Position numbers and translations under genes: made by a program. From assembly GCA_030597965.1 (NCBI GenBank), contig JAUVQU010000081.1, positions 1 to 9,720 on the forward strand: a DNA stretch of 9,720 nucleotides. Reading direction: 5' to 3'. The notes under the pieces are model-generated. The model saw only the letters and a list, made by a program, of their open reading frames with translations, was not told the origin of the DNA and did not search any database. Shown one piece after another: positions 1-5,872 of the stretch. Every line of letters starts with the position of its first letter. The stretch's first letter is position 1. The DNA comes from Cellvibrionaceae bacterium (GTDB lineage Bacteria; Pseudomonadota; Gammaproteobacteria; Pseudomonadales; Cellvibrionaceae).

Positions 1-18
1 TAAGTGGCTAAGCCAACG

Positions 19-615
19 TTAACGGTTCACCAGCAGCGCATTTAGCGTGACGGGCACATGCTCATCGATCTGCTGGTAGCCCAGCATCGACAGCACGGTG
101 CGCACCGTGCTGTTAGCCATCAGCGCGTTGCCATCCAACGCCATGGGTTCGGCGTGAGTCACGCGCACCTCGTTCAACCCCTCGCGGGTAAAGCGCAGCG
201 GCACCACCTCTTCCTGATTGATCAGATCGGTTTGCACCCGAAAGGTGAGGGTTTCCACCATCGACTCGCCAATATCCAAGCCGTCTAACCGCTCCGGCGG
301 CATTTGCGCCAACAGCGTCACCAGCGGGGTGTTCGCCAGCATGCCCACCCACGGCGGCAGCTCTCCAAAGCGGTCGAGCAGGTTGGTTTGGCTCAAGCGC
401 AGCGGCAGGCGCAGCGTGCCATCGGCTGCAATATCGCCCTGCAAGTTATTCACCTGATGGTGATGGGTTTGCGGGGCCTCGCCATCCAGTTGGGTAATCG
501 ACGCCTGCACCTGGGATTGGCCAGGATCGAGCTGCCAATCCGCCTGCACCGGCAGCGCCAACAGCAGCGGGAAAAGAGCCATCAAAGCTTTCAAAGCGGT
601 TCTCCATAGAAGCAT
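19..615 (-). CDS. YceI-like periplasmic protein (198 aa)
   Basis: This encodes a secreted protein resembling the YceI family, lipocalin-like beta-barrel proteins of the periplasm that bind hydrophobic, isoprenoid-like ligands. The N-terminus is a clear Sec signal peptide: R5 and K9, a hydrophobic stretch at about residues 10-22, and a VQA-D cleavage site near residue 25. The mature part opens with WQLDPGQSQVQ, the usual YceI start, and continues with alternating strand-like segments; about 170 mature residues fits the family. The start at ATG 615 is preceded by a weak GGTGG ribosome site; an internal ATG (residue 12) would destroy the signal peptide. It points away from the tRNA and is GC-rich, unlike the DNA after 1980, so I take it as host chromosome. 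The family call is moderate, since the middle of the protein is divergent. Confidence 0.72.
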   Translation of the reverse strand: MLLWRTALKALMALFPLLLALPVQADWQLDPGQSQVQASITQLDGEAPQTHHHQVNNLQGDIAADGTLRLPLRLSQTNLLDRFGELPPWVGMLANTPLVTLLAQMPPERLDGLDIGESMVETLTFRVQTDLINQEEVVPLRFTREGLNEVRVTHAEPMALDGNALMANSTVRTVLSMLGYQQIDEHVPVTLNALLVNR

Positions 616-713
616 TCACCACCAGACCCCAGCGCCGCCAATTAGTGCCGAAAAAATGCCGATCACGCCGTAAGATAGCGTACCAAGGGGTAGCCTCGCC
701 CCCCCACATTCGC

Positions 714-719
714 TATTAT
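714..719 (+). promoter_or_regulatory. Candidate -10 box of the tRNA promoter
   Basis: TATTAT lies about 14 bases before the mature tRNA 5' end, a reasonable distance for a start point near 726. No good -35 hexamer is visible 16-18 bases upstream (the sequence there is TAGCCT), so this is a weak call based mainly on position. Confidence 0.3.
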
Positions 720-732
720 ATGCACGCTTTTC

Positions 733-809
<77 letters not shown>

Positions 810-858
810 TTAAAATCAGTTAGTTAGCAATTATCTCTGGTGAGTCCCCTAGTCCAAG

Positions 859-877
859 GGTACAGTTTCGGTACAGT
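859..877 (+). repeat. Paired direct repeat GGTACAGT upstream of the integrase
   Basis: GGTACAGT occurs at 859-866 and again at 870-877, 11 bases apart start to start, which is one helical turn and places both on the same DNA face. They sit between the tRNA end and the integrase start codon. This position suits arm-type binding sites of the integrase or an operator over its promoter. Function is inferred from location only. Confidence 0.45.
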
Positions 878-906
878 GCCGATCTTTCAGACCCTGGAGA
901 TTTTTT

Positions 907-1983
907 GTGGCCACCATCGTCAAGACCCCCTCAGCAACTTGGAAAGCCGTCATCCGAAAGTCGGGTTGGCCAACCATCGCAAAGACCTTCCGCACCAAAC
1001 GTGACGCCCAAGATTGGGCACGCCGCACTGAAGACGAAATGGTGCGCGGCCTTTATATCCAGCGTAGTGCCTCAGAACGAATGACGCTTGAAGCAGCGCT
1101 AAAGCGCTACTTGGCCGATATTACCCCTACCAAAAAGCCCAGCAGCCAGAAAAGCGAACGTCTCAAGGCGAATACGCTGATCGAGCATTTGGGTAAATAC
1201 TCTTTAGCAGCCCTGACGCCAGAACTGGTCGCCAACTACCGTGATAAGCGTTTAAACAGTTTGGGACGCCGAGGAGTGCCCATTAGCCCCAGTACCGTGC
1301 GCCTAGAGCTTGCCCTACTTGGCCACCTCTTCACAGTGTCTATTCAAGAGTGGGGACTGGGACTGACTTATAACCCTGTTCAGAATATCCGCAAACCTAG
1401 CCCAGGCGAGGGACGGAGTAGACGTCTTGACTTCGAGGAGGAGAGGCGGCTGTTCGCCGTGTTACGCCAGCACAGTAACCCTATGCTTGCATGGATCGCC
1501 AGAATCGCCCTAGAGACGGGCATGCGCTCGTCGGAGATCCTAACCCTTACTCTCAGCCAGGTAGATGTTAAACGCCGCCTGGTGCGCCTCACAGACACCA
1601 AAAACAACGAAGCCCGCCTTGTGCCGCTAACTCAAGCTGCGACAGAGGTGTTCAAGCAGGCCCTGAATAACCCGGTGCGCCCACTTGATTGCGACCTAGT
1701 GTTTTTCGGTGAGCCAGGCAAAGAAGGCAAGCGGGGCCCTTACGTCTATACGAAGGTCTGGAATCAAGCCAAGAAGAAGGCAGGGCTTGATAACTTTCGT
1801 TTCCATGATCTACGCCACGAGGCAGTGAGTAGATTAGTTGAAGCTGGTTTAAGTGATCAGCAGGTAGTGGCTATTAGCGGCCATAAGTCGATGCAGATGT
1901 TGAGAAGATACACCCATCTTCGGGCAGAGGATCTAGTAGGCCAGCTTGATGCCATTGAGCAGCGACGCTTGAAGGCGCAATAA
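907..1983 (+). CDS. Tyrosine recombinase / site-specific integrase (358 aa)
   Basis: This is a complete tyrosine recombinase that would integrate and excise the element at the neighbouring tRNA. The N-terminal part (about 1-55) resembles an arm-binding domain, with the AKTFRTKRDAQDWA segment common in phage-type integrases. A core-binding SAM-like domain follows (about 58-155), then the catalytic domain (about 170-345). Visible catalytic residues are R207 (ETGMR), K232, H300 and R303 (HDLRH), H326 (SGHKS) and the nucleophile Y335 (RRYTHL), so the full set is present. The GTG start at 907 is chosen because GGAG lies at 896-899 with a 7-base spacer, and no other in-frame start upstream has a ribosome site. 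It reads away from the tRNA, and its length is normal for the family. I cannot name a closer subfamily. Confidence 0.95.
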   Translation: MATIVKTPSATWKAVIRKSGWPTIAKTFRTKRDAQDWARRTEDEMVRGLYIQRSASERMTLEAALKRYLADITPTKKPSSQKSERLKANTLIEHLGKYSLAALTPELVANYRDKRLNSLGRRGVPISPSTVRLELALLGHLFTVSIQEWGLGLTYNPVQNIRKPSPGEGRSRRLDFEEERRLFAVLRQHSNPMLAWIARIALETGMRSSEILTLTLSQVDVKRRLVRLTDTKNNEARLVPLTQAATEVFKQALNNPVRPLDCDLVFFGEPGKEGKRGPYVYTKVWNQAKKKAGLDNFRFHDLRHEAVSRLVEAGLSDQQVVAISGHKSMQMLRRYTHLRAEDLVGQLDAIEQRRLKAQ

Positions 1984-2054
1984 CAACAGACCTGTAAAGT
2001 CTATTCCACTCGAATACCAACATCGTCGAGCCCATCAGGGCGAGTAAGTTACTT

Positions 2055-2095
2055 GTAAACGGATGCCGCCAGCTTGCTGGCGGTGGACCGTTTAC
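2055..2095. terminator. Compound stem-loop after the integrase (possible terminator)
   Basis: Two nested perfect stems are visible. The outer arms are GTAAACGG (2055-2062) and CCGTTTAC (2088-2095); the inner arms are CCGCCAGC (2066-2073) and GCTGGCGG (2076-2083) with a TT loop. Small unpaired bulges (ATG and TGGA) separate them. It lies 70 bases past the integrase stop, so a terminator is the simplest idea, but no T-run follows on either strand. A REP-like element or a protein-bound DNA hairpin is equally possible. Confidence 0.45.
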
Positions 2096-2226
2096 ACATC
2101 CTGCCTGCAATAAAAATCGCACTAATCTGCATTCCCATAATTTCTATGCACTGAAAGTGAATAATTTACTGTATTTAGAATATTTTTGAATATAAAACTC
2201 CTTGGATATGAGCTGAGGTTATAGGT

Positions 2227-2273
2227 TGCGCTTATAGTGCGGTTTAATGCGCTTGCAGTGCGCTTGTAGTGCG
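2227..2273 (+). repeat. Three 15-bp direct repeats TGCGCTT-N2-AGTGCG (operator or binding-site cluster)
   Basis: Copies are at 2227-2241 (centre AT), 2248-2262 (centre GC) and 2259-2273 (centre GT); the last two share four bases. Start-to-start spacings of 21 and 11 bases are close to two and one helical turns, so a bound protein would sit on one face. The cluster ends about 105 bases before the start of the helix-turn-helix gene. I infer an operator for that protein or a recombination/excision binding cluster. Confidence 0.6.
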
Positions 2274-2377
2274 ATTAACTCTTTATTTTCAATATCTTAA
2301 TATTTGTCGTGAGTGTACAAACCATCTCGGTATTAATAATCTTCGTAAGGCAAGTATCAATTACGGAGGATTACACA

Positions 2378-2611
2378 TTGAATATCGAGGACACCCTTCT
2401 CGAACGTTTTGGCCCTTTGCTGAGCCTTCCTCAGTTGGCCAATGTTCTTGACCGTTCACCAGACGGTCTGCGCATTAGTCTGCGCTCAAATAACCCTTGG
2501 GCAACTGAAATCAACAAGACAAAGCTGAAGGTCGGGCGTCGCCTCTATTTCCGTACTTCCCAAATTGGCGGGCTGTTGGATAGTGATCAGCTCTGTGGTG
2601 ATAAGGGGTGA
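2378..2611 (+). CDS. Small helix-turn-helix DNA-binding protein (77 aa), AlpA/plasmid-regulator-like
   Basis: This small protein probably binds DNA and controls the replication operon or excision. Residues about 15-36 (LSLPQLANVLDRSPDGLRIS) form a helix-turn-helix, and the later VGRRLYFRTSQIGGLL segment is typical of small plasmid/ICE regulators and AlpA-like proteins in which a basic wing follows the helices. I chose the TTG at 2378 because ACGGAGGA lies at 2363-2370 with a 7-base spacer. The frame stays open to a GTG at 2309, but that start has no ribosome site and would add an unlike N-terminus. The gene stops 3 bases before repA, so the two are co-transcribed. It occupies the place held by the repressor gene repF in RSF1010 (repF-repA-repC) but looks unrelated to that protein. 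The target is not known; the repeat cluster at 2227-2273 is a candidate. Confidence 0.75.
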   Translation: MNIEDTLLERFGPLLSLPQLANVLDRSPDGLRISLRSNNPWATEINKTKLKVGRRLYFRTSQIGGLLDSDQLCGDKG

Positions 2612-2614
2612 CAC

Positions 2615-3490
2615 ATGGCGATTGATCTGATGTGGGCATTTGAAAATGAGCCGCCACCCCTTGATTTCATTTGGTCTGGCTTTCTCTCAGGCACTGTGGG
2701 CGCTTTGGTTGCACCCGGCGCGACCGGAAAGAGCTTCTGGGCGCTGGAAGCATCAATGTGCATCGCATGCAGCGTTGCTGGTGGCGACATTCTGAAGCTG
2801 AATCCACTCAAAACGGGTCGTGTTATCTATTTAGCAGGCGAAGATCCAGACGCAGCATTACTGCTGCGTGTCCATGCCATTGGCAAACACCTGAATCAAG
2901 CCGCTAGAACTTCAATAGCAGAAAACCTGGTGTTGGAATCGATAATGGGTAAGGGGCTCAATATTATGGATGAATGCCACATGCAGAGGGTACTGGAGTT
3001 CTGCCGTGGGGCGCGCCTAGTGATCATCGATACTCTGAGTCGGGTTCATAATCTGGATGAAAATAGCAATGGTGATATGGCCCAATTGGTTTCTCGACTT
3101 GAGCAGGTTGCCTACATCAGCGGAGCGTCAGTGCTCTATCTGCACCATGTGAACAAAGGCAGTACACGAGACGGTCAAGTCGGCCAGCAGCATGCAGCCC
3201 GAGGCGCCTCAGCATTGATCGATAATGCTCGGTGGTGTGGTTTTGTCGAAAGGATGACAGAGGAGAAGGCTAAGCATCTGAGTGACCGTTATTTTGATCG
3301 TCGCCCGATTGATGAGGGTCGCCGTAAGCATTTTTTACGGTTCGGTAACAGCAAGCTGAATTATGGCGAAGAACAAAATGATCGATGGTATGAGCGCCAG
3401 GCAGGGGGCGTATTAATACCTGTTGAATTAACTGCAGCCAAACAAGAAAACGCCAAAAAGGAACGGGCTGCGAATGTCTACACTGGTTGA
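2615..3490 (+). CDS. repA: RepA, IncQ/RSF1010-type replicative helicase (291 aa)
   Basis: This is a homologue of RSF1010 RepA, a RecA-fold hexameric 5'-3' helicase that opens the plasmid origin. The N-terminus PPPLDF..GFLSGTVGALVAPG matches the RSF1010 layout. Walker A is PGATGKS (K39, S40), an acidic GED motif is at 75-77, Walker B is LVIIDT (D139), and the sensor-like LHHVNKGS (177-182) is followed by QQHAARGAS with R196. The C-terminus keeps LRFGNSKLNYG and DRWYER, also seen in RSF1010 RepA. The start ATG 2615 has AAGGGG at 2603-2608. Length is close to the about 280 residues of the plasmid protein. All motor residues are intact, so it should be active. The gene overlaps repC by 17 bases. 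Finding this plasmid-type helicase beside an integrase implies that the element replicates after excision. Confidence 0.93.
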   Translation: MAIDLMWAFENEPPPLDFIWSGFLSGTVGALVAPGATGKSFWALEASMCIACSVAGGDILKLNPLKTGRVIYLAGEDPDAALLLRVHAIGKHLNQAARTSIAENLVLESIMGKGLNIMDECHMQRVLEFCRGARLVIIDTLSRVHNLDENSNGDMAQLVSRLEQVAYISGASVLYLHHVNKGSTRDGQVGQQHAARGASALIDNARWCGFVERMTEEKAKHLSDRYFDRRPIDEGRRKHFLRFGNSKLNYGEEQNDRWYERQAGGVLIPVELTAAKQENAKKERAANVYTG

Positions 3491-4337
3491 ACGTCGGGGA
3501 CGTGTTGAATACGCTCGCCATGATCCAGCTTTTGGCCTTGTTCCGTTGTTTCGCCCAGTATATCGGGGCCGCCGCCCTGGTGGCCTTACTATCGAAGAGG
3601 CACGAGGTGACTTGCAACTAAAGTTTAACATCTGGCAGGCGCTGGATAGTCGCGATCAATCTGTGTTGCTGGCAACTATCGCTTTGGCTGGTGTACTAGG
3701 CAGGCAGGAATTACATGCCGGAAATAGCCATTGCAGGGCGAAACAGCTCTGGCAAAACCTGCAACCTGAAGATATGGCGATGATGGATCAAGCCACTGTG
3801 ATTAAAACAACCAGCTATGCGCTGTTGCAGGCCGCAGGTATGGCAGACGGCAAAGCTGAATACGATAGATTGAAGGAGTGCCTAGAGCGTCTTAGCATGG
3901 TTGGCTGCCGTGTCCGTAAATACGGTTACGACTGGTCAATGCGACTTCTGTCATATGCCGAGACCCCCGAGAGGCAGCTACATATCGCCTTGAACCCGCG
4001 ATTTGCCGAGGCGCTGTCCGGGCATCATGTGTATGTGTCACTGGTAGAGCGTCGAGCGTTGCATAGTGATATAGCTCACGTTGCCCATGCTTGGTTATCC
4101 GCGTGGTTGCGGCGAGGTAGTAGTAATTGCATCCGACTTGATCGGTTAGCCGATAAGGTCTGGGGGCCGCCCAGCAATTCTGCGTCCACAAACCGCAGCA
4201 GGCGAGAGAGAATCCGCAAGGCTCTTCATGAAGTTGATCAACTGCATGGCTGGCAAGTGAAGGTCGAGGGTCGGGGAGTTGCTGCCAAGGCGAACATAAA
4301 ACGCCGACACGAATCATCCCAAATTGATACTGTCTAA
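3474..4337 (+). CDS. repC: RepC, IncQ-type iteron-binding replication initiator (287 aa)
   Basis: This gene corresponds to RSF1010 RepC, which binds the iterons of oriV and loads RepA. The N-terminal ARHDPAFGLVPLFRP (about 14-28) matches the RHDPA..LFR signature, and a VIKTTSYALLQAAG segment matches the VVKGSYRAL region of the plasmid protein. Further on come LHIALNPRFAEAL, a segment like LYVALNPLIAQA, and a basic, helix-rich winged C-terminal half (RSRRERIRKALHEV). Length is similar to RSF1010 RepC (about 283). The ATG at 3474 lies inside the end of repA in another frame, so translation is probably coupled; AAGGA at 3458-3462 is a somewhat distant ribosome site. Its target iterons start 11 bases after the stop codon. 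Identity is divergent but gene order, motifs and adjacent iterons support the call. Confidence 0.88.
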   Translation: MSTLVERRGRVEYARHDPAFGLVPLFRPVYRGRRPGGLTIEEARGDLQLKFNIWQALDSRDQSVLLATIALAGVLGRQELHAGNSHCRAKQLWQNLQPEDMAMMDQATVIKTTSYALLQAAGMADGKAEYDRLKECLERLSMVGCRVRKYGYDWSMRLLSYAETPERQLHIALNPRFAEALSGHHVYVSLVERRALHSDIAHVAHAWLSAWLRRGSSNCIRLDRLADKVWGPPSNSASTNRSRRERIRKALHEVDQLHGWQVKVEGRGVAAKANIKRRHESSQIDTV

Positions 4338-4347
4338 ACGGTCATTA

Positions 4348-4411
4348 CTACCGTATTAACAGAGACGCACTACCGTATTAACAGGGACGTTCTACCGTAT
4401 TAACAGAGACA
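4348..4411 (+). repeat. Three 22-bp iterons
   Basis: The conserved core CTACCGTATTAACAGRGAC begins at 4348, 4370 and 4392, an exact 22-base period, with only one substitution (A or G) inside the core. A degenerate relative, TACTGTCTAAAC, at 4328-4339 overlaps the repC stop codon at a 21-base offset and may be a decayed fourth copy. The 22-bp period equals that of IncQ-2-type iterons and two helical turns. These are the predicted binding sites of RepC. Confidence 0.9.
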
Positions 4412-4481
4412 TTATTTTTTCTAAAATATCGCTGCGAGCCAAGCTGCATAAGGCTTTCAGTGATTTCGATAAAATCCGTAC

Positions 4482-4504
4482 TAGTAGTTACTAATAAACT
4501 ACTA
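4482..4504. other. Stem-loop in the origin region (8-bp stem)
   Basis: TAGTAGTT (4482-4489) pairs with AACTACTA (4497-4504) around a 7-base loop. It is AT-rich and moderately stable. Together with the following hairpin it resembles the paired single-strand initiation structures of IncQ origins in position, but no sequence match to known ssi sites can be claimed by eye. Confidence 0.4.
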
Positions 4505-4518
4505 CGCTGCGCGGCACA

Positions 4519-4541
4519 GCCAGCACCTTGAAGGTGCTGGC
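4519..4541. other. Strong stem-loop in the origin region (9-bp stem); possible ssi site or terminator
   Basis: GCCAGCACC (4519-4527) pairs perfectly with GGTGCTGGC (4533-4541) around TTGAA. It is GC-rich and stable. It could terminate transcription from the rep operon, although no T-run follows, or act as a priming site on the displaced strand. The proximity to iterons favours an origin role; this is inference. Confidence 0.5.
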
Positions 4542-4718
4542 AGGCCTTGCTAGTTGAACGCTAAAAAATGGCGCTGCATAGAGCTATAACGTCTTTTTCT
4601 AATGTCCATCTAGGTCACTATCAAGCACGCCTAAAAGATATTCATGCCTGAAGGTGCTACAGTTAATACTGTGAATGCATTTAGATAAGGCATCATTAGC
4701 AGTATAGGAGCTGTGAAA
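4542..4718. promoter_or_regulatory. Leader region with palindrome ACAGT-TAAT-ACTGT before the small membrane gene
   Basis: No gene is supported here. A perfect 5+5 palindrome (ACAGT/ACTGT around TAAT) sits at 4659-4672, about 46 bases before the start codon of the 36-residue gene. Its size and place suit a small operator, but short palindromes arise by chance in AT-rich DNA. A convincing promoter could not be fixed. Confidence 0.3.
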
Positions 4719-4829
4719 ATGAATTATTATATAGAATTTGCAATTCTTATCGCTGTACTCGGCGTGCCTATTGGTACTGGGCTTTTTTTGAAATGGCGGT
4801 ATGAACGTAAGCACGGCCCAATTCGCTAA
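4719..4829 (+). CDS. Small single-pass membrane protein (36 aa), unknown function
   Basis: I do not recognise this gene. Its start is well supported: ATG 4719 follows TAGGAG (4705-4710) with an 8-base spacer. The product has a short N-terminus (MNYYIE), one hydrophobic helix at about residues 6-24 with a glycine-rich middle (GVPIGTG), and a strongly basic tail KWRYERKHGPIR. By the positive-inside rule the tail should be cytoplasmic. Such tiny membrane proteins in mobile elements can be toxins, holin-like proteins or modulators of host membrane complexes; nothing in the sequence decides between them. It stands alone between the origin and the fertility-inhibition-like gene. A 71-codon frame on the opposite strand (4599-4814) has no comparable start signal and an unconvincing product. 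Confidence 0.6.
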   Translation: MNYYIEFAILIAVLGVPIGTGLFLKWRYERKHGPIR

Positions 4830-4836
4830 CTAAGTC

Positions 4837-4862
4837 TAGTGCTCCGTGAAGGCTAAGCACTA
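4837..4862. terminator. Weak stem-loop after the small membrane gene
   Basis: TAGTGCT (4837-4843) pairs with AGCACTA (4856-4862) around a 12-base loop, starting 8 bases past the stop codon. No uninterrupted T-run follows, so termination is uncertain. Confidence 0.3.
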
Positions 4863-5130
4863 AATTCAATCTTATTTAGATCAAAATGATCTTATTATTT
4901 TTGGCGTTTATTATTTTAATAATTAAACCGTAGTTAATGAATGGTCTGCTATGTCACGCTAGTAACTCTTTCTAGCTTTAGTGCTGTTTGCTTTAGCGGT
5001 TATAATATTGTGTGATAAGTTTTATTCTGCATAGGTAGGTTGATTATATTTCGCCAGAATATCACTGCTTTTAGATGATTTCTATTATATGATTATAGCG
5101 GAATGCCCTTTATTTTAAGGCTTGCTGGCT
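4863..5130. other. AT-rich intergenic stretch
   Basis: This stretch is very AT-rich, with short inverted repeats such as AGATC/GATCT (4878-4892) and runs of TTATTATTTTAATAA type. I see no gene here. A 24-codon frame at 4941-5015 lacks a ribosome site. A TATAAT at 5001-5006 is the best promoter hint for the next gene. Confidence 0.5.
5001..5006 (+). promoter_or_regulatory. Candidate -10 box TATAAT for the fertility-inhibition-like gene
   Basis: A perfect TATAAT lies about 125 bases before ATG 5131. The hexamer 17 bases upstream (TTAGTG, 4978-4983) is a poor -35, and there is no TG extension. In such AT-rich DNA a chance match is likely. Confidence 0.3.
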
Positions 5131-5715
5131 ATGCTTAAAAATTTATTACATTACACTCTATCCCGTCGCTTGGAGTTACTTAGGCTGCGCAAAACTGCGC
5201 ATTCAAATGAAAACCCTCAGGAGCCAACTCTGGTAAAAGTCGATCTATTTAGAGCTGTTTGGAAGGTTTCGTTACCGAACGATGAGCCCAGATTTTTGTC
5301 GGTGACCCCAGGTGCAATCAATCACGAGTTCTTTGTGGTACATCTTGATGCCGAGAATTTTTATTATACATGGCTTAAAGCTAGCAAAGCGGTACCAAAG
5401 AGTCGTGCTTCAAATTGCATATGCCGTTCACAGATGCCTTCTGACTACAAGTACAAAAGAGCAGTTGCCGGTTTTTCTCATGGTGTAAACAACCCCGTGC
5501 CATTAGCCGACGTTGGAGCTCACTGTGAGCCCAATGGAGACTTGTATATTGGCTTTGTTAATGGTGTTACACGTACTTACTGGCTTCTAGCTAATTATTG
5601 TCCTGCATTCCCGGTAAGAGTCCATGGTAAAGAAAGTGCAAATTTGTTGCATCAAATAGCCGGGGTTGGATCCGGCCCTCAATCCTTAGCTCAAATTTTC
5701 AATAAATTTTACTAA
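5131..5715 (+). CDS. Plasmid fertility-inhibition-factor-like protein (FiwA/Osa type, 194 aa)
   Basis: The C-terminal half resembles the FiwA/Osa family, plasmid proteins that stop a co-resident conjugative plasmid (or Agrobacterium T-DNA) from being exported through its type IV secretion system; Osa has a ParB/Srx-like fold. Diagnostic stretches are MPSDYKYKRAVAGFSHG (about 102-118), NPVPLA (121-126), GFVNGVTRTYWLLA (141-154), FPVRV (160-164) and LLHQIAGVG (172-180). The N-terminal 30 residues are basic and variable. I chose ATG 5131 because AAGG (5117-5120) is 10 bases upstream; the frame opens at TTG 5122, which is too close to that site. No signal peptide is visible, so a cytoplasmic protein is expected. 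It appears to be a single-gene unit. The family call is from memory of its motifs and is moderately sure; a protein of unknown function is the alternative. Confidence 0.6.
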   Translation: MLKNLLHYTLSRRLELLRLRKTAHSNENPQEPTLVKVDLFRAVWKVSLPNDEPRFLSVTPGAINHEFFVVHLDAENFYYTWLKASKAVPKSRASNCICRSQMPSDYKYKRAVAGFSHGVNNPVPLADVGAHCEPNGDLYIGFVNGVTRTYWLLANYCPAFPVRVHGKESANLLHQIAGVGSGPQSLAQIFNKFY

Positions 5716-5872
5716 AACAATGGCTTATTGAGATTGTTGGGCTGGGTAGTAGCGGCCTCATCAAGTTGGGCATTAAAAGCTTGGTGTTGAATTATGGGAA
5801 GACAGGTTGCTTCTTGTTTTTCTCCCTCAAATGAGAGAGAATTTTAGGAAGTCAACTTGCTGAGGCCGTCCC
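5716..5872 (+). promoter_or_regulatory. Structured leader of the restriction-modification operon, with a 16-bp inverted repeat
   Basis: CGGCCTCATCAAGTTG (5753-5768) is the inverse of CAACTTGCTGAGGCCG (5853-5868), with 15 of 16 positions paired and G-U extensions on both sides. The right arm includes GAGG (5862-5865), the ribosome site for ATG 5873. Inside the 84-base loop a second hairpin is formed by 5820-5829 and 5832-5841 (9 of 10 paired). If transcription starts upstream of 5753, the folded leader would hide the ribosome site of the first gene. If the promoter is inside the loop, the repeat could instead be an operator pair, or the ends of a 116-base miniature element. A clear promoter was not found. 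Confidence 0.6.

Larger units (their letters stand above)
1984..2377. other. Intergenic control region between integrase and replication operon
   Basis: About 390 bases without a supported gene. It contains a strong compound stem-loop (2055-2095) shortly after the integrase stop, an AT-rich stretch (about 2115-2215), a cluster of three 15-base repeats (2227-2273), a second AT-rich stretch and then the ribosome site of the helix-turn-helix gene. Open frames here are short and lack ribosome sites. It probably holds the promoter of the replication operon, but I could not fix a convincing -35/-10 pair. Confidence 0.6.
4338..4545. other. Candidate IncQ-like origin of vegetative replication (oriV)
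   Basis: Directly after repC are three 22-bp direct repeats (4348-4411), then an AT-rich segment (about 4411-4432, ATTATTTTTTCTAAAATAT), then two stem-loops (4482-4504 and 4519-4541). In IncQ plasmids oriV consists of 20-22 bp iterons bound by RepC, an AT-rich opening region and two hairpin single-strand initiation sites, so the order fits. No DnaA box is evident, in keeping with DnaA-independent IncQ replication. The element as a whole is inferred; the repeats are directly visible. Confidence 0.75.

Noticed and set aside
446..709. Open frames overlapping the YceI-like gene on both strands (also 58-288, 113-352, 218-457, 304-609)
   Set aside because: They lack ribosome sites and have low-complexity, arginine/histidine-rich products typical of shadow frames in GC-rich coding DNA, while 19-615 has a clear signal peptide and mature-domain start.
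2055..2095. Integron attC site
   Set aside because: The outer arms are palindromic but lack the GTTRRRY / RYYYAAC core signatures, and no cassette or integron integrase is nearby.
2309..2611. Longer 100-residue version of the helix-turn-helix protein from GTG 2309
   Set aside because: No ribosome site before 2309, whereas TTG 2378 has an excellent GGAGGA at the right distance.
3428..3617. Minus-strand frames over the repA/repC junction (3270-3617 and 3428-3631) and over repC (3892-4317)
   Set aside because: They are the complements of genes with strong family motifs and show no domain or ribosome site of their own.
2227..4411. CRISPR array
   Set aside because: The repeats at 2227-2273 and 4348-4411 are too short, with spacers of zero to a few bases; they fit operator and iteron clusters instead.
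4599..4814. Minus-strand frame of 71 codons across the small membrane gene
   Set aside because: No ribosome site and no recognisable domain; the plus-strand 36-residue gene has a well-placed TAGGAG and a coherent membrane helix.
4941..5015. Plus-strand frame of 24 codons in the AT-rich gap
   Set aside because: No ribosome site and no clear hydrophobic or charged pattern; it fits a chance frame.
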